DNA of 64,000 nt, taken from contig NC_052673.1 in assembly GCF_016802725.1 (NCBI RefSeq), forward strand, positions 17,900,156-17,964,155, in the 5' to 3' direction. The notes beneath the pieces were generated by a model that had not been told where the DNA came from, ran no database searches, and saw only the letters and a program-made list of their open reading frames with translations. Shown here in pieces: positions 1 through 12,197 of this stretch (positions are counted from its first letter, which is position 1; the number at the start of each line of letters is the position of its first letter). The stretch is from Solenopsis invicta (lineage: Eukaryota; Arthropoda; Insecta; Hymenoptera; Formicidae). The position numbers were made by a program, and so were the translations under genes.

Positions 1-44
1 CACACGACCGAAGAGGAAGGGGTCGGCGTCGAGATCGGCCGGCG
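1..44 (+). CDS. sm: Possible 3' end of an upstream sm (hnRNP L) exon
   Basis: The first 44 bases are open when read from position 2 (..KRKGSASRSAG) and end with one extra base before a GT (gtaaaa) at 45. That phase is exactly what the next sm exon at 8603 needs, so the two would join to give a Gly codon. The residues are basic and low-complexity, as expected for the linker after RRM2, but they carry no diagnostic motif and the donor is not strong. It may equally be non-coding. This is inference only. Confidence 0.25.
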
Positions 45-235
45 GTAAAATCCTCTCGGCGGAGCCCCTTCGACGGAAGTACATAAGTAAAAAAAAAATC
101 TCTATGTTATAAAACGACAAGTACATGTACGGATTCGCAAAACGCACACAAAACGGCCGGAGCCCCTCGCCCCCGTCCCTCCATCCCGAGCGGTGGGGAA
201 TCGGTGATTACGGGAAGGAAATCGAGAGAGGGAGA

Positions 236-265
236 GAGAGAGAGAGCGAGAGAGAGAGAGAGAGA
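236..265. repeat. GA-rich microsatellite
   Basis: Purine tract of near-perfect GA dinucleotides interrupted by a GC step. Typical insect simple repeat with no further signal. Confidence 0.8.
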
Positions 266-2525
266 ATGGAAAGGGGATTGTTATGTTGGAATGTTTGTCT
301 GTGTGCAGATGCAGCCTACTCGTTGTTGACTTGATGGTGATGATGGATTCTCACGTGGAACGTGGAGTTCAGGGCCCGGTGGTGAATGAGAGGGGGCTTA
401 GGCAGATCTACGGCTCATTTCCCCCCCTCCCTACTACTACTACTCCTACTACCACTATCTACGGAGAGTGAGAATGAATACGCGGATGGATGTTCGGAAC
501 ACGGACGAACGGATCCGTCTGTCCGTAGTTGTCTCGAGAGCGGCAAGACAGACGGCTCGCAGACTCTGCTGAGACACACGCCACGTGTCGCCGCTCGCCG
601 CGAGACCGCACGGTAAGTTGAGCTCGAGTATATTGTACGTCCCCCCTAAACACACGCCTCGTCGAGCAACCCAACTACCGCTGGCACCTGACCTCAAGAC
701 ATCATGGACCACGTGGACGTCCCTCCGTCGCCTACGACGCGACGCCAGACCGCTAACATCCGTGACGTTGGCTTGCCGGAAGGCTTGCCACGAGAGGCGT
801 CGCAAACCGCATCTCGGAAGTAAGGAAACATGCTGATCCAGAATGGCTGTTTCTGGATCTACCTGGAGATCCTGAGGATCTTCATCTTGTATTTATGGAT
901 TCCATGTGCACAATTCGAGTAGCCTTCTCGATTATGGAAATCACTTTTTTATTATCGAAAAATGAGTTTTTTTTTTTTTACGTAGCTCATAGACGTTTGT
1001 CGATAAATTCGCCGTTGATGCACATATATTATCGTATTATAAATAGTCAAATAAAAATGCTGATTGAAATATGCGGAAACAACGTTATTGAGCTAGTCAG
1101 CACGTGCTTTCTTGTTTGTACAAAACATGTTAATTACTTCGCAAACGTTGCAGCTAAATAATTACCCATTAATTATCGGTAAATATCCATCTTTTGCTTT
1201 TGTTTAGATTATTAGATTATTAGCGGCAACATGATCGTTTATATAATATACCGAGTAGAAAAATTTATATTTTATAGTTTCGAAATTTTTTTTAGTTTTA
1301 TTTTATCTAGCGTTTCGCATGCAGTTTCATTTTTATTACCTTTATTATCTGCAGATATTTGTGACATTGGAAAAAAGACATGACTTACGTTTAAATATTT
1401 CTAATTTCTGATTCTTTCGAAATCGTTTCAAAATTATAGAGAACTGAAAAGTTTCTTTAATACGAACTTGGTTGCACTAAAAGCACAGTGGCTGCTTCGT
1501 ATTTCGTACCTACATCTAAATAGGCTTTGCGGTTATGATATGAGAACATCACAATCTAATTTAAACGTCAGGTCACCACATTAAGACTATAGACATGACA
1601 ATCCTATATACCAACAGTAAACAGCACTCAACAGCCGCCAACCACAAAGGGACTAAATTTATGCTCCAACTGGAGACGCCTTCATAATGATTGTCATTAG
1701 ATGCGAGGACTCTGGGATACGCGGAAATGGCCGTTCATGGCCAGTGAAGTCGGTATATACTGTAATACTAATTAATCGCTCCCAGCTGTTTATGTTACCG
1801 GTTGGTCACGTTACGCAATTAACGAGCTTCAACTGGTACTCGCGCTTTGCCGCAGCCTCACGGATGGCCGATCGCTTGTACGGTTCATTGCAAACTTCTT
1901 TGGGAAAGAATCTCTATTTGCCTGCGAAGGGAAATGAATGTTGTACGGCCGAAATGAAGTTCGCGAAAGTTACTCGGTAAAGTTAGACAAGTTTATATTA
2001 GAAATTACGTATAGAAAGGTCGCATCGGAGGAGTTGTATATCGAGCTTTTCTTCGTCGTGTATTATTTTTGTAGCGAAATAAAGTTTATAAATAAAATTT
2101 GTTCCTTCATTTATTAAGTATTTTCGTTAGAAATTTCGTATAAAAATTTACGCGTGATATTTTTATATCGAGCACATTTTTTCGTTTATATATTTTATTT
2201 TCTTACTGCAACTTTTTGCATCAGCATTATTAATTTTAATTGCCGATCCTTAATTTTATCTCGTGAGTTTATTGGAAATTACAGTAAAACTTTACAAGTT
2301 AGATTCGTAACAATTTTAGTAACAATAGCAGTGAAATTTTATATCGAAATTAACCATCGACCCACTGTCAATATTTCAAATATAAATCCTATATCGACTA
2401 TTTAGTTCGAATAAAGTTGAGCCCCAGTTTACAACTTTGTCGCACAAAAAGCTCATAAATAAGATAAAAGATTGGCTGAATATTTCATGAGGAAATAAAC
2501 TTTTAACTCACGTACGTGAAATACA

Positions 2526-2528
<3 letters not shown>

Positions 2529-2595
<67 letters not shown>

Positions 2596-2596
2596 T
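2529..2596. repeat. (CA)n followed by (TA)n microsatellite
   Basis: About 25 CA units run directly into about 8 TA units. It lies in the presumed sm intron and would be expected to be length-polymorphic. Confidence 0.95.
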
Positions 2597-5500
2597 CTTA
2601 TTTGCAATATATATAATCATTTCTCAATTCACAAAATACATTTTTATAATATGTGAAAATCGTTTAATATTTTGTCGTGAGGAGTAAAGAAAATTATTAT
2701 CAATATATTTTATTAATCTATTGAAAAAGTTTTGATCCCGCAATTTTGAGATGAAATAAATATTTTAACAATAAAACAATACATATTTTTTTACGATGTA
2801 TTAGAGATGTATTGTGTTATGAGGGATTATTAAATTTCCTTTGTTGTTGCAATGCTGCAAACGATAGGCGAGATATCATATGCGAGAGGTACACAACTAC
2901 TGAGTTTAAATTATGAAATTCGTAAACGCGGACCTGTATAACCCAATTACGCGTTTGTATGTTTACGTAGAATGGATCATAGTTCTGGGATACATTCTAG
3001 GATCAAGAACGATCCTATTATCAAATGATTAACGAGTTTATCTCATGCAAGAACATGCCCGAACGATATCAGACACTCGCGCGTGCCTAATGACACAATA
3101 ATAATAATAATCGTGCGATGCACATGCGCGGGCGAGCTCTAAATCGATTTTCGCATCAGGCGCAGCAACCGGTAAATGGTCCGAGATAGGAATGCAGTCG
3201 AGGCAATTAGTACAATTATTAATGCATTCGCAGTTTCTGATCAACGTAAGTCGATTTGCATACGCATTCGACGATAATCGCCGGGGCTGTTTAAAGTGCA
3301 CAGGCGAAAGATCTTATTATCTCGTCTCTATTTCGAGAGAAATACTAATTTGGAAAGATAACAAGGTCCTTTAATTTCTTTTTCGTCGGCTGCGCTTTAT
3401 CGTTGACCGTAACTATACCTGTTGCACTATGAACGCGGACTTTCTGAGAAAGCCATCAAATATTTACCTTGAAGAGGTAACTCAATCTCGCAATGATAAC
3501 TTCGATAGGTTATTGTTAAGAAAACTATGATGCAACACTCGACAAATATCGTATCACTTCCACGGCATTGTCGGAACATTGAATTGAATTTCTCTTTTTT
3601 CGATGTAACCGCATATGTTTATATCTTTCAAGAGTATTAATGATTAAAGACGGAAAAGAAATTAATCGAAAGCTTTTGTCACTTTCATCTCGTTATTTGC
3701 AATTTATTCGATGATATTATACAACCAAACTTTAAGAGTATATTCTACTCACTGTTAAAATAAAAGTCGTGTAAACATGGAACCGAATGTTTTCTTTCCA
3801 AGTTACGGACACTTTTTATTTATAACAGACTTTGGTAACATCAAGAGAATTATAAACGAGGGAGTCTTAAGATGTCTTCACAAATAAAAATTCAAGGGGT
3901 TAAATCGTGAGAAAACTTGTAAACCATACAATTGGTTTTTCATTCGCTTATTACGTGGATCGATATAATAATTATTATTTCTTCCGTAAACAAAAAATAT
4001 TTATAGTTTGACAAGAATTCATTTTTAGACCCGTATTTATATAACTTTTTTTATCCTTACAATGAATAGAATGTACGCTTGAAGTTTTGCTACCTCCTTT
4101 TGAACTACCGTTTAAATAACATTCGTATAAACGTTACGATTATATTGCGTTTTATTATATCATTTAAGAGTATGAAAAGCTCAACGTATTAGATTTATTA
4201 GTATTTCTCTTGCATTTTTTCCCTTTTCGCAGAATTTTTGAATCGCCGATGGAGAAAATCGCTCAACTTATTGCTGAAAGCAATTTTTATTACTTTCATA
4301 CATTCATAAAATCGTTTTTCATACTGCTGATCGCAACCTGGCATGCACGTGCCAAGTGCTGCGTTTATTGCTTAAGTCGCCCTTTACTTTTCACTGCAAT
4401 CGGACTGCTTAATAGAACTCTGAAAGCTTTTCCAAGGGTTTCCCTCACTCCATTTCTCTTCCACGTTATTAAGTTGAAAATTGATAATTCGCGTAACGGG
4501 GGGGGGGACTGTTACGGAGCCGTTACGTTTTACGATCGCGAGCCGGTTACGACGTACCTAATTTAAAGAGCGCTCGGTTCTACGTTATCACTTACGACGA
4601 CTTCAGATTTTGTCACGTTTCTTTTTACAAAATAAATACCTGAAATGTGGAGAGAGTCTTGGAAGATTTACTTTCAAGAGAGAAAATGCGTGACGTGCGG
4701 TATTTAATATTCGGACCTGTTTCTCGTTTCGTCCGCGCTATTACGATTCCGAGGAGATTGAATTTTAATCCCGAAACCCTAACGTATCGTCCCACGGGAG
4801 CGTTTGTTCATCGCCGAATAATCTCGCCCTTGTTCAAATAATCTATACGCCGTTTCTTCGGGCTATGTCCTTCGACCGATAACACCACCTGCGTCGACGG
4901 AGTTTATATAGCTACGCATATCTACAGGGTGTATCGACTATTTTACTCCCGTCGTTTAGTTCGACGAATTTCAGGGCGATTTTTTTCTAAGCGAAAGTTT
5001 AATCGATAAGATTTCTCGTTACATTTTTGAAGTCGTTAACATTAAGCGTTAACATCATATCTTTAATTGCTTGGAGGAACTTTTGAAATTGGACCAATAA
5101 AACTTTGCTTCTTCATTTCCATCGCAAAAGGAAACTCATCTTCTTCGTCCGTTTAAAGCACGGAGAATCATTGGTACCCGGCTAATATGACGAGGTATTT
5201 AACGGCAGCTCAGTGTAATTATCGTGAAATTCGCTATTTAAATTCGACTGAATTACGACATACCCGTATTGTTATACGTACAAATATTTTAATAGTTCTC
5301 ACTCTCTTAAATGCGTTAAAAAAAAACAAGAAATCGTAATCACGGAGGAATTTTTATCGTTCACTCGATACATTCCACGGAGTGGGCGGTGGTAGTCTGC
5401 TCGGCGACGTCGAAGGTCGATACCGTGCGCGAGTATCCTCGCCTACCGTCATCGGTTTCCGCGCCGCCGTATCCCTCCCGTAGGGAGCCGCGGGAGAGTG

Positions 5501-5786
5501 AGCTTCTCCCCCGGAGCGGTCGTCGAAAAAGGGGAAAGAAGAAGAGGATCTTCGATACCCTCTCCGAAGGGTTCTCTCGCAAAGCGATCGAGAGGGAGAG
5601 GAGTCGTAATTTCCCTATCACGCGTCTCGTCGGGCATAAAATTGCAATTTCACCCCGGCCAACAGCCCGATGACCTACGAGTTCTAATATCCGCCTGTAA
5701 TGATCGCACGAGTATATCCTCCCACGGGCGAGGAGACGCCGTTACACCGGTAATGGCATTTACCTTTACGATGCGGCGCTCGCGGT

Positions 5787-5809
5787 GAAATTGTTTTGGA
5801 GATTGAAAT
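5787..5809 (+). repeat. 23-bp direct repeat, copy 1
   Basis: The 23 bases starting gaaattgttttgg recur perfectly at 6227-6249, exactly 440 bp downstream. Flanking bases are not similar over any distance. No gene is involved. Confidence 0.7.
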
Positions 5810-6226
5810 CCCGCGCGCCGCGCTGGACCGCCGCCGCCGCTGCTGGTTTAATCCGACGGCGAACATCCGCAGCGACGTTATTAATTCAACGGTTATGATA
5901 GATCGCTTGACGTTCATTTGATCTTGAGATTTACGAGGGAGATTCCGCTACAAAAGGGACGTCTAGTACGAATCGTATTCACGAGGAACGAACTTGGGTA
6001 TATCATTCTTGCCATTTAATATATTTTTCAATATTTTCAGACGATAAAATACAAAGAGGGGATTTACTCCTCCTTTTCTCTCTCTCTTTCTCTGAATGAC
6101 AACTTTAATTGTAAAAAAGGTATGGTTATATCATAAATTATTATATCTGTCAACGGTTAACATTCGGATGCGTTCTCCTGCCTCGAATATCAACATAATG
6201 GAGAACAGTGATTTAATGCTCATAGC

Positions 6227-6249
6227 GAAATTGTTTTGGAGATTGAAAT
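6227..6249 (+). repeat. 23-bp direct repeat, copy 2
   Basis: Second perfect copy of the 23-mer at 5787-5809. Confidence 0.7.
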
Positions 6250-8602
6250 TCTCCACGTCAGAATCGTACTGATTCAACCTGACAGCAGATATCTTTACGG
6301 TGGTATTATTAATTTACGCGCGAACGTCCATCGCTCGAGCCTGACATCTCGAGACAACGGGGGGAGGGTGAGAAATTTTACGCGAGATCTACACGGTAGA
6401 ATTTCTTTCTCTTCGCGACAGAAGAAACGTTCTTTATCACGATTGAGATGAACAGGATTATAAATGACGAGCCGTCCTGTCCATGCCAATTCCAAGTTGT
6501 CAATAGGGTATTTTCGCGTTCACCCTCCCGGACGAGACGAAATTCGTTAGTCGTGTCGCTGTCTCGAGAACTCCAGACTAAGACAAACACGATGAGAAAT
6601 TCCGTGTGACCCCCCCCCCCGGCTCGTCCGTCAGTATCCGAAATCGCAATTTCCGTGGATCTGCACGAGTCTCTCATGCGAGCACACAATATATCGAGTT
6701 TCGTGGATGAAGGCTCTCGAAGGGCGCGAGCCCAGGTGCGCTGTTTCTCAAGTAGGGTGCACGGTCCGTCGTCCTCTCTTGCCCCACATTATTTGAAAAA
6801 CACGCGCCAGCTGCCGCTATCCTCGGCATCTGAATAATTCGCGCGCGTCGCGCGTAATTATCGAAAGTGTGTAGCGGAGAGGTGTATGCCTCCGCAACGT
6901 CGGAAAAATTAACCAACGACGTTTACGACGTTACTAGAACCCGATAATTATGCGGAGTGGCTCGTAATTATTATTCGCCTCAAACTTGCGAATTGTTTTA
7001 TTAATAACATAACACGGCAACACCGAGAAGATAAACAACGCCTTTTAATCGCTCGCAACTCCGCTCATGTAAAAGCGTTATCAAATTTACAGGCAAAATT
7101 AGATATTCCTTCCCTTCGAAATAATTGATTTTCCATAAAAATATAATTCGAATGTGAGGCAACGTTATTGAGAGTGGACGTATGGCCGAAATCTGTCTTC
7201 AAGGAGAGAAACGTACATCTTTGCTCTTCGAATCTCGTGATTCAATCTCGCAATTAAATCCAACAGGACGCGCTACGTAGTTATACCGCGGCATTAGCAT
7301 ACTGATCTTAATTAGCAATTAATCTGGTGGGATTCTGCGCGTCCACAATGGAGTGGTATCGAACGCGATCCAGGGGGATCAAGCGGGGTTAAGGCGATTG
7401 CTTCCTCCTCGGCGAGGACCAATCAAGCGGGCTGATGGGACTCGGGCGATAGAGGGATGTCCCATTTCAAACGAGAAGACGAAGCATCTCCCGCTTGGCG
7501 GCTGCAACACCGCGTCGAGAGCAGACGTTGGCGAATATCGAATATTCTGCGGGTGGGACAGAGAAGGGGGACCGATATAGCTCGCTGCTCCGCTGCAGCA
7601 ACAAGCTCGATATCGCTCGCATACGGTGCGCGAGCACCGTTTGGCGTGTGCCCTATTACGCGAGCGGATGTACCAAAGCGTTGCCGAAACTCTCGTTCAT
7701 CTCCACACCCGGGTGTCGCTATGCATATGTAGGCATACGTAACGCAGTTTAATATAAACGTACGGCGCGTGATGTGCGAGAAACCATACGCGGATTACGC
7801 GGAATGTGCCTCGTCGGCACCCTTCTTTCCTAAATATTCCACGAGGCTCTGTGGCGCAATCCTCCTGTTAGGAGAATCCATCTCTCGTTACGAACTTGAT
7901 CGAGACACGTTGCACTGTAACTTTTGTTAGTTGAGAAGCGTTACGGTTTGAGATTTAATGAGACAACATCCTAGAGGTAGTTTAATTTTTTTTTTTTTTT
8001 TTATAAACGAAACTTTTAATCAAATACTTAATTTCAATATTAAGGGGCTAAACTGTAGCTACCACTTAGGTACGCGCATTCACTTTGAACGCTGTTATTT
8101 ATTTTCACATTAATCTACTTAGGCATCTTACTTTTTTTAATAAAAGCACGTTATTTATCTATTTCTGTAAAGGAAAAAAAAGTTTATGAAAAATACTCAT
8201 TTTTCGATTCACTGAGATCCCTGAAAATCTTGGAGATACACAAATGTGTGCCGTCGCCGACAATCGTCGTGCTAAGTTGATTATGTCATTCTTCGATCTC
8301 GATTTTTTGAGAAACTCGAGTCTCTCTTGCGGTCACGCAGCATACGTATATTGTGATACTGAAGTTAATCGTAAATATAAAACTCTCCATTTTCCTTGTA
8401 TTATTTTCCTTATATTTCCCACGTTCAACGATTCCCACTGGAAATTTATCGAAACTGCCGGGAGCGCCGGGATAAATGGCGACATTTGGCTCGCATCGTT
8501 TGTCTCGGCGGCGGTGGCGCGCGGTGCCGGCCACGTGGGACCACGCGACGTACCCGTCGAAGGTGATTATAGTCTCATCGACGAACTGTCGTTCTGTTGC
8601 AG

Positions 8603-8695
8603 GCTCGAGCACACATAAAAACGACGCGACAGGAAATGGAAGACCGGCTCCCCTTTTGGCCGAGCCAAGATACGGCGCCGCGCCCCAGCCGTACG
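8603..8695 (+). CDS. sm: hnRNP L / smooth, exon for RRM2-RRM3 linker
   Basis: This is the first secure coding exon of the hnRNP L orthologue in the window. It is bounded by ttgcag (ending 8602) and gtgagt (from 8696), starts with two bases of a split codon and ends with one. The peptide (..GNGRPAPLLAEPRYG..PQPYG) is the Gly/Pro-rich linker with a 'PxLL' core that precedes RRM3 in hnRNP L proteins. Phase matches the next exon exactly, where g + gc gives Gly. hnRNP L proteins bind CA-rich RNA in the nucleus and regulate splicing and transcript stability. Drosophila smooth is needed for muscle and neuronal function. RRM1 and RRM2 must be encoded upstream of this window. Linker peptides are poorly conserved, so the assignment rests mainly on phase and position. 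Confidence 0.8.
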
Positions 8696-11050
8696 GTGAG
8701 TACCTGTCTGTCTATTTGTCCGTCTGTCCCGTCCGACCATCCCGTCTATTCCCCAGTACCTAATGGCCAAATTAAGCTCACCAGTTCGGAAAATAGATGG
8801 CCCGGGCGATCGCGCAGGTTTTTCGCGAACACGTGTAAAGAATGAGAGCGGATTAATGAAGGGGAGGGGCCGACGAAGCGCGGACCGCAACGACGTTTGG
8901 ACGGACGTCGTTACCGAGAAAAAAAAAATATATCGAGCGCATTTGTTTGCGGCGTACGGAGAGGAAAATTTATCTCGGGAAACCTATCACTCTAATGCAG
9001 GAAAATACGCGTTGAAGTTAACGCAAAAATTATTTACGAAATTTCCACGTGCAAGATTTTAATTTCTTAAAGCGTGAAAAGATTTTGCTAGGGCGTTCCC
9101 TTCTTGTGCCAAACGCACGTGGAGCTTGTTAATCCAGCAAACATTTAAATATTAATGAGGGACCAAGTGCAAATATACCTATCACATTTTCTTTCAGAGG
9201 AATATTGCGATTTCACTCACAATTCAAATAGCATTCATAATGATAGCGTATGCAATGCAAATTCGGTGGCTTTAATTACGACGATGAATAGAATTGGCCG
9301 GAAAGAAAATTGAAGGAACAATCGTTCTTACGAGATGCACAAATCTCAATTAAAAAGCGGTAGATTTAGAAAATGTTTATTGCAAAATTACGCAACAGAT
9401 TTTTACGCGAAGAAACTTTCGAAAAAAAAAACTTGTCAGAAACACAAAAATACCAAAAATAAAAATTAACTACCTGTATTCAAAATTAAATTTAAATTAA
9501 AAGTGAGATATGTTTAAAAATTGTTCCAATTTAAACATTGAAATTCGAGAATCTTACGTAAAATTTCAAGTTTAAAAATCAGACTCTACGAATTTTACAG
9601 AAACAAGTTATTTTATATCTTCGGCTATTTATAGTAGTTATATATGTATAGCAGCTGCATAAACTTGAGCAGCTTCAAGATCTCTTGCCCCCTTTAATAT
9701 CATAAAAAGGAGCTCTCGTCTCAAACACGTGAGATAGATGGATTTAATAATGCAAAAGCGAAATTGTCACGTAAGCGACACGTGACGCTGTTGCATCGAC
9801 CTGCATTCGAACTGTTGCAGCCGGCGGCGGTGGTGGTGACGACAGGCGGCACGGCGGACTGCAATCTTCCGTGCGCGACGTTCTAAACTGTTGAGCACCT
9901 AATATTGACCTCGGAAAAATAATTCCTCTCCGATACACAGCCCGGTACTAGTACGATCGTCGTAAGTCGTCGGTGACCGCGATTTCGTTGCGATTTTGAC
10001 AGGAAATCGATGAGTCGTACGTAACGAGTAGCACGCCTGCAATCGAAACCGCTTCGTGCCCCTCGTTGCGCGATAGTTGTAATCCGATAGTGGAAAACAT
10101 TATCGTAACTCACCGCCGCGTGGCAACACACTTTTCCCAATAGCCCTCCGACATTCTGAATCGACACCATTTGTCGCAACATTTAATACTTGGCTACACG
10201 CAGCCGACAAAGCGTTACGTTACCAATAGAGCCGTCGGCTCGAATTACTCCGGCTTGAATTGTTCGCTTTGATTCTCTCTCTGCTATACTCTTATCTATC
10301 TTCGTCATCCTTTATTCGCCATCCTTTTACATTTAACACACATTTTCTCTGCGAATTTATGAGGGAAAGAGAGAGAGAAGGAAGGAGAGAATATAGCTCT
10401 AAGAGCAGATTTTTACAAAAAATGTTTCTCTTTTTAACCCTTAAACACAGCATAAGGTCTGGAAGATCCTCCTGAAAAAAACTTTGCTTCTGTGCCATTT
10501 TATCCTGATTGAGCAATGAAGTTGGTCGATCGATAGGGGAGACTTGAAACTTTTTTCTACCTAGTCCGAACCCTTTATTCTCATTCCGTCTTCACACAGC
10601 AAGCGATCAAAATTTCAGAAGGATTTTCCAATGCTGTGTTTAAGAATTAAACCAGTGCTCGATTGCTTTCGTATAAAAATCAATTGTTTTAATAATCGAT
10701 AATAAATGACACTAATCAGTATTTATAAATTAGAACAAAGTGTAACGAAAAGTATAGCGAAAGGAGCAAGTTTACTTACAATTAGTTTCTAACGATTCAT
10801 AAATTACATCGATTGTAGGTGGAGTTAGCTCGAATCGAGCAACCGTGTGTCGTGTTCTCGCGTAGTATACGGTCGTACATGTTCCGAATACGAAACTCGT
10901 GAAACATCTTCGCGACGTGTCGATCTCGCCGAATGCGCGTGTCCGTCACGGTCGACGATGTGTAACCGTCAGCGAGGACGGTATTTCGCGCGCATTCATT
11001 TATCACGCACGTCCGCAACTGCAGTTCGGTGTCTGCATCTGCGGTTTCAG
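8696..11050 (+). other. sm: sm intron
   Basis: Intron of about 2.35 kb with gtgagt donor and tttcag acceptor. It is AT-rich, and no repeat or nested gene was recognised. Confidence 0.8.
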
Positions 11051-11349
11051 GCTCCACGCCGCAGGTCACCTTCCCGCCGGGCGCCGGTCACGATCGTTAC
11101 GAGGAGAACTTCAACGGGCCGGCGACATACGCGGAACCGTACGTCGAGCGCTACGGCATCAAGAGCGATTTCAGCGGCCGCGAGCCGTTACATCCCACGC
11201 CACCTCGACCGGGTTACGTGCCTACCCTGGGCCAAACGCCACCCTCCAGCACGCAGGGCTCGGTCATGATGGTATACGGACTACAGCCGGACAAAGTCAA
11301 TACTGACAAGCTCTTCAACCTGTTCTGCTTGTACGGCAACGTGACGAAG
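11051..11349 (+). CDS. sm: hnRNP L / smooth, exon with first half of RRM3
   Basis: A 299-bp exon between tttcag and gtaggt. The first ~65 residues are a Pro/Gly/Tyr-rich low-complexity linker. The last ~30 are the start of RRM3: VMMVYGL is the beta-1/RNP2 strand, and DKLFNLFCLYGNVTKV is helix 1 plus the start of beta 2. The wording closely follows vertebrate hnRNP L (LMVYGL..FNVFCLYGNV). The exon ends in phase 0, and the RRM continues directly in the next exon (KFLKTKEG). A second AG at 11063-11064 is an inferior acceptor because it would shift the frame relative to the preceding exon. Confidence 0.96.
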
Positions 11350-11973
11350 GTAGGTGGCGACGGCGGGTCCTCAGCCCCCTTGTTTTCTCCCCATTGCCCT
11401 CCCGCGCGAACACCTTTGTACGGCGCCCATAGCGCGTGTTTAGAACGTTAAATGGAACGAGCTCTGGTGGGACCGAACAAAAGGGTCGCATGACTTAATT
11501 ATCGCCACGGTACCTCGCGTTAACGTGCTAGGGCCATTGGACGTCCTCACACAACATGTACATGTGCGTTTAACGAGGACCGAGCAGATTCCGGTTTCCC
11601 TGTACATTTATGCATTTAACATGGATTAGCGAGAGCGCATGTATTTATATTTAACAAGAGCTAAATTCCACGCACCGCTGCACGAGTCATAAATGGTCTC
11701 TTCATTAAACACGCGGTTTTCGATTAAACGCGATTTAAACGTTCAAGAATATATGCTCTCGCTAAATTATTAATGAAGCTATGAAGCAGTTTATCAAAAT
11801 TGCACAGAAACATCCAATTTTTTCAAGACTTTTTGTCACATTTCGTACAATCGAATGTAAATTACTATTAACAAAGGGGTCGATCGCGCTTATCAATTTG
11901 CACATTTCACGAGCGTCTTTCATTATTCAAAAGACAAGGGCAAATCTCAAAGCTCTTGGTTTCTTCGTTGCAG
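11350..11973 (+). other. sm: sm intron inside RRM3
   Basis: A 624-bp phase-0 intron splitting RRM3 between beta 1-helix 1 and the beta 2/beta 3 part. It opens with a GC-rich start (gtaggt) and ends cgttgcag. Confidence 0.85.
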
Positions 11974-12197
11974 GTTAAATTCTTGAAAACAAAGGAAGGC
12001 TGCGCAATGATACAGATGGGAGACAGCATAGCCGTGGAACGATGTCTGCAGAATCTGAACAACGTCACGATCGGAACGGACGGCAGACTGCAGCTCGGCT
12101 TCTCGAAGCAGGCCTTCCTTTCGGACGTAACCAACCCTTACATTCTACCAGACAAGACAGCGAGCTTCAAGGACTTCACGGGAAGTAAGAATAACAG
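11974..12197 (+). CDS. sm: hnRNP L / smooth, exon with second half of RRM3
   Basis: A 224-bp exon. It begins VKFLKTKEGCAMIQMGD, where GCAMIQM occupies the RNP1/beta-3 position with the non-canonical residues typical of PTB/hnRNP L-type RRMs. It continues with helix 2 (AVERCLQNLNN) and beta 4 (LQLGFSKQ). It then enters the RRM3-RRM4 linker, whose SFKDFTGSKNNR matches the conserved 'KDFxxSxNNRF' of hnRNP L. It ends in phase 2 (ag|), completed by the next exon to Arg. Confidence 0.96.

Larger units (their letters stand above)
45..8602 (+). other. Probable sm intron, no gene recognised
   Basis: This stretch upstream of the first secure sm exon has no recognisable RRM sequence in any frame. It is AT-rich with GC-richer islands at about 500-840, 5380-5830 and 7350-7750. 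Open stretches in the islands look compositional. Around 500-840 there are good donor-like sites (gtaagt at 612, gtaagg near 823), so an alternative 5' exon or non-coding exon is possible but unsupported by homology. Simple repeats are listed separately. Confidence 0.5.

Noticed and set aside
5787..6249. The 440-bp spacing of the 23-bp repeat equals the 440-bp offset of the 124-bp repeat at 61.8 kb
   Set aside because: The two repeats share no sequence, so the equal spacing is most likely coincidence.
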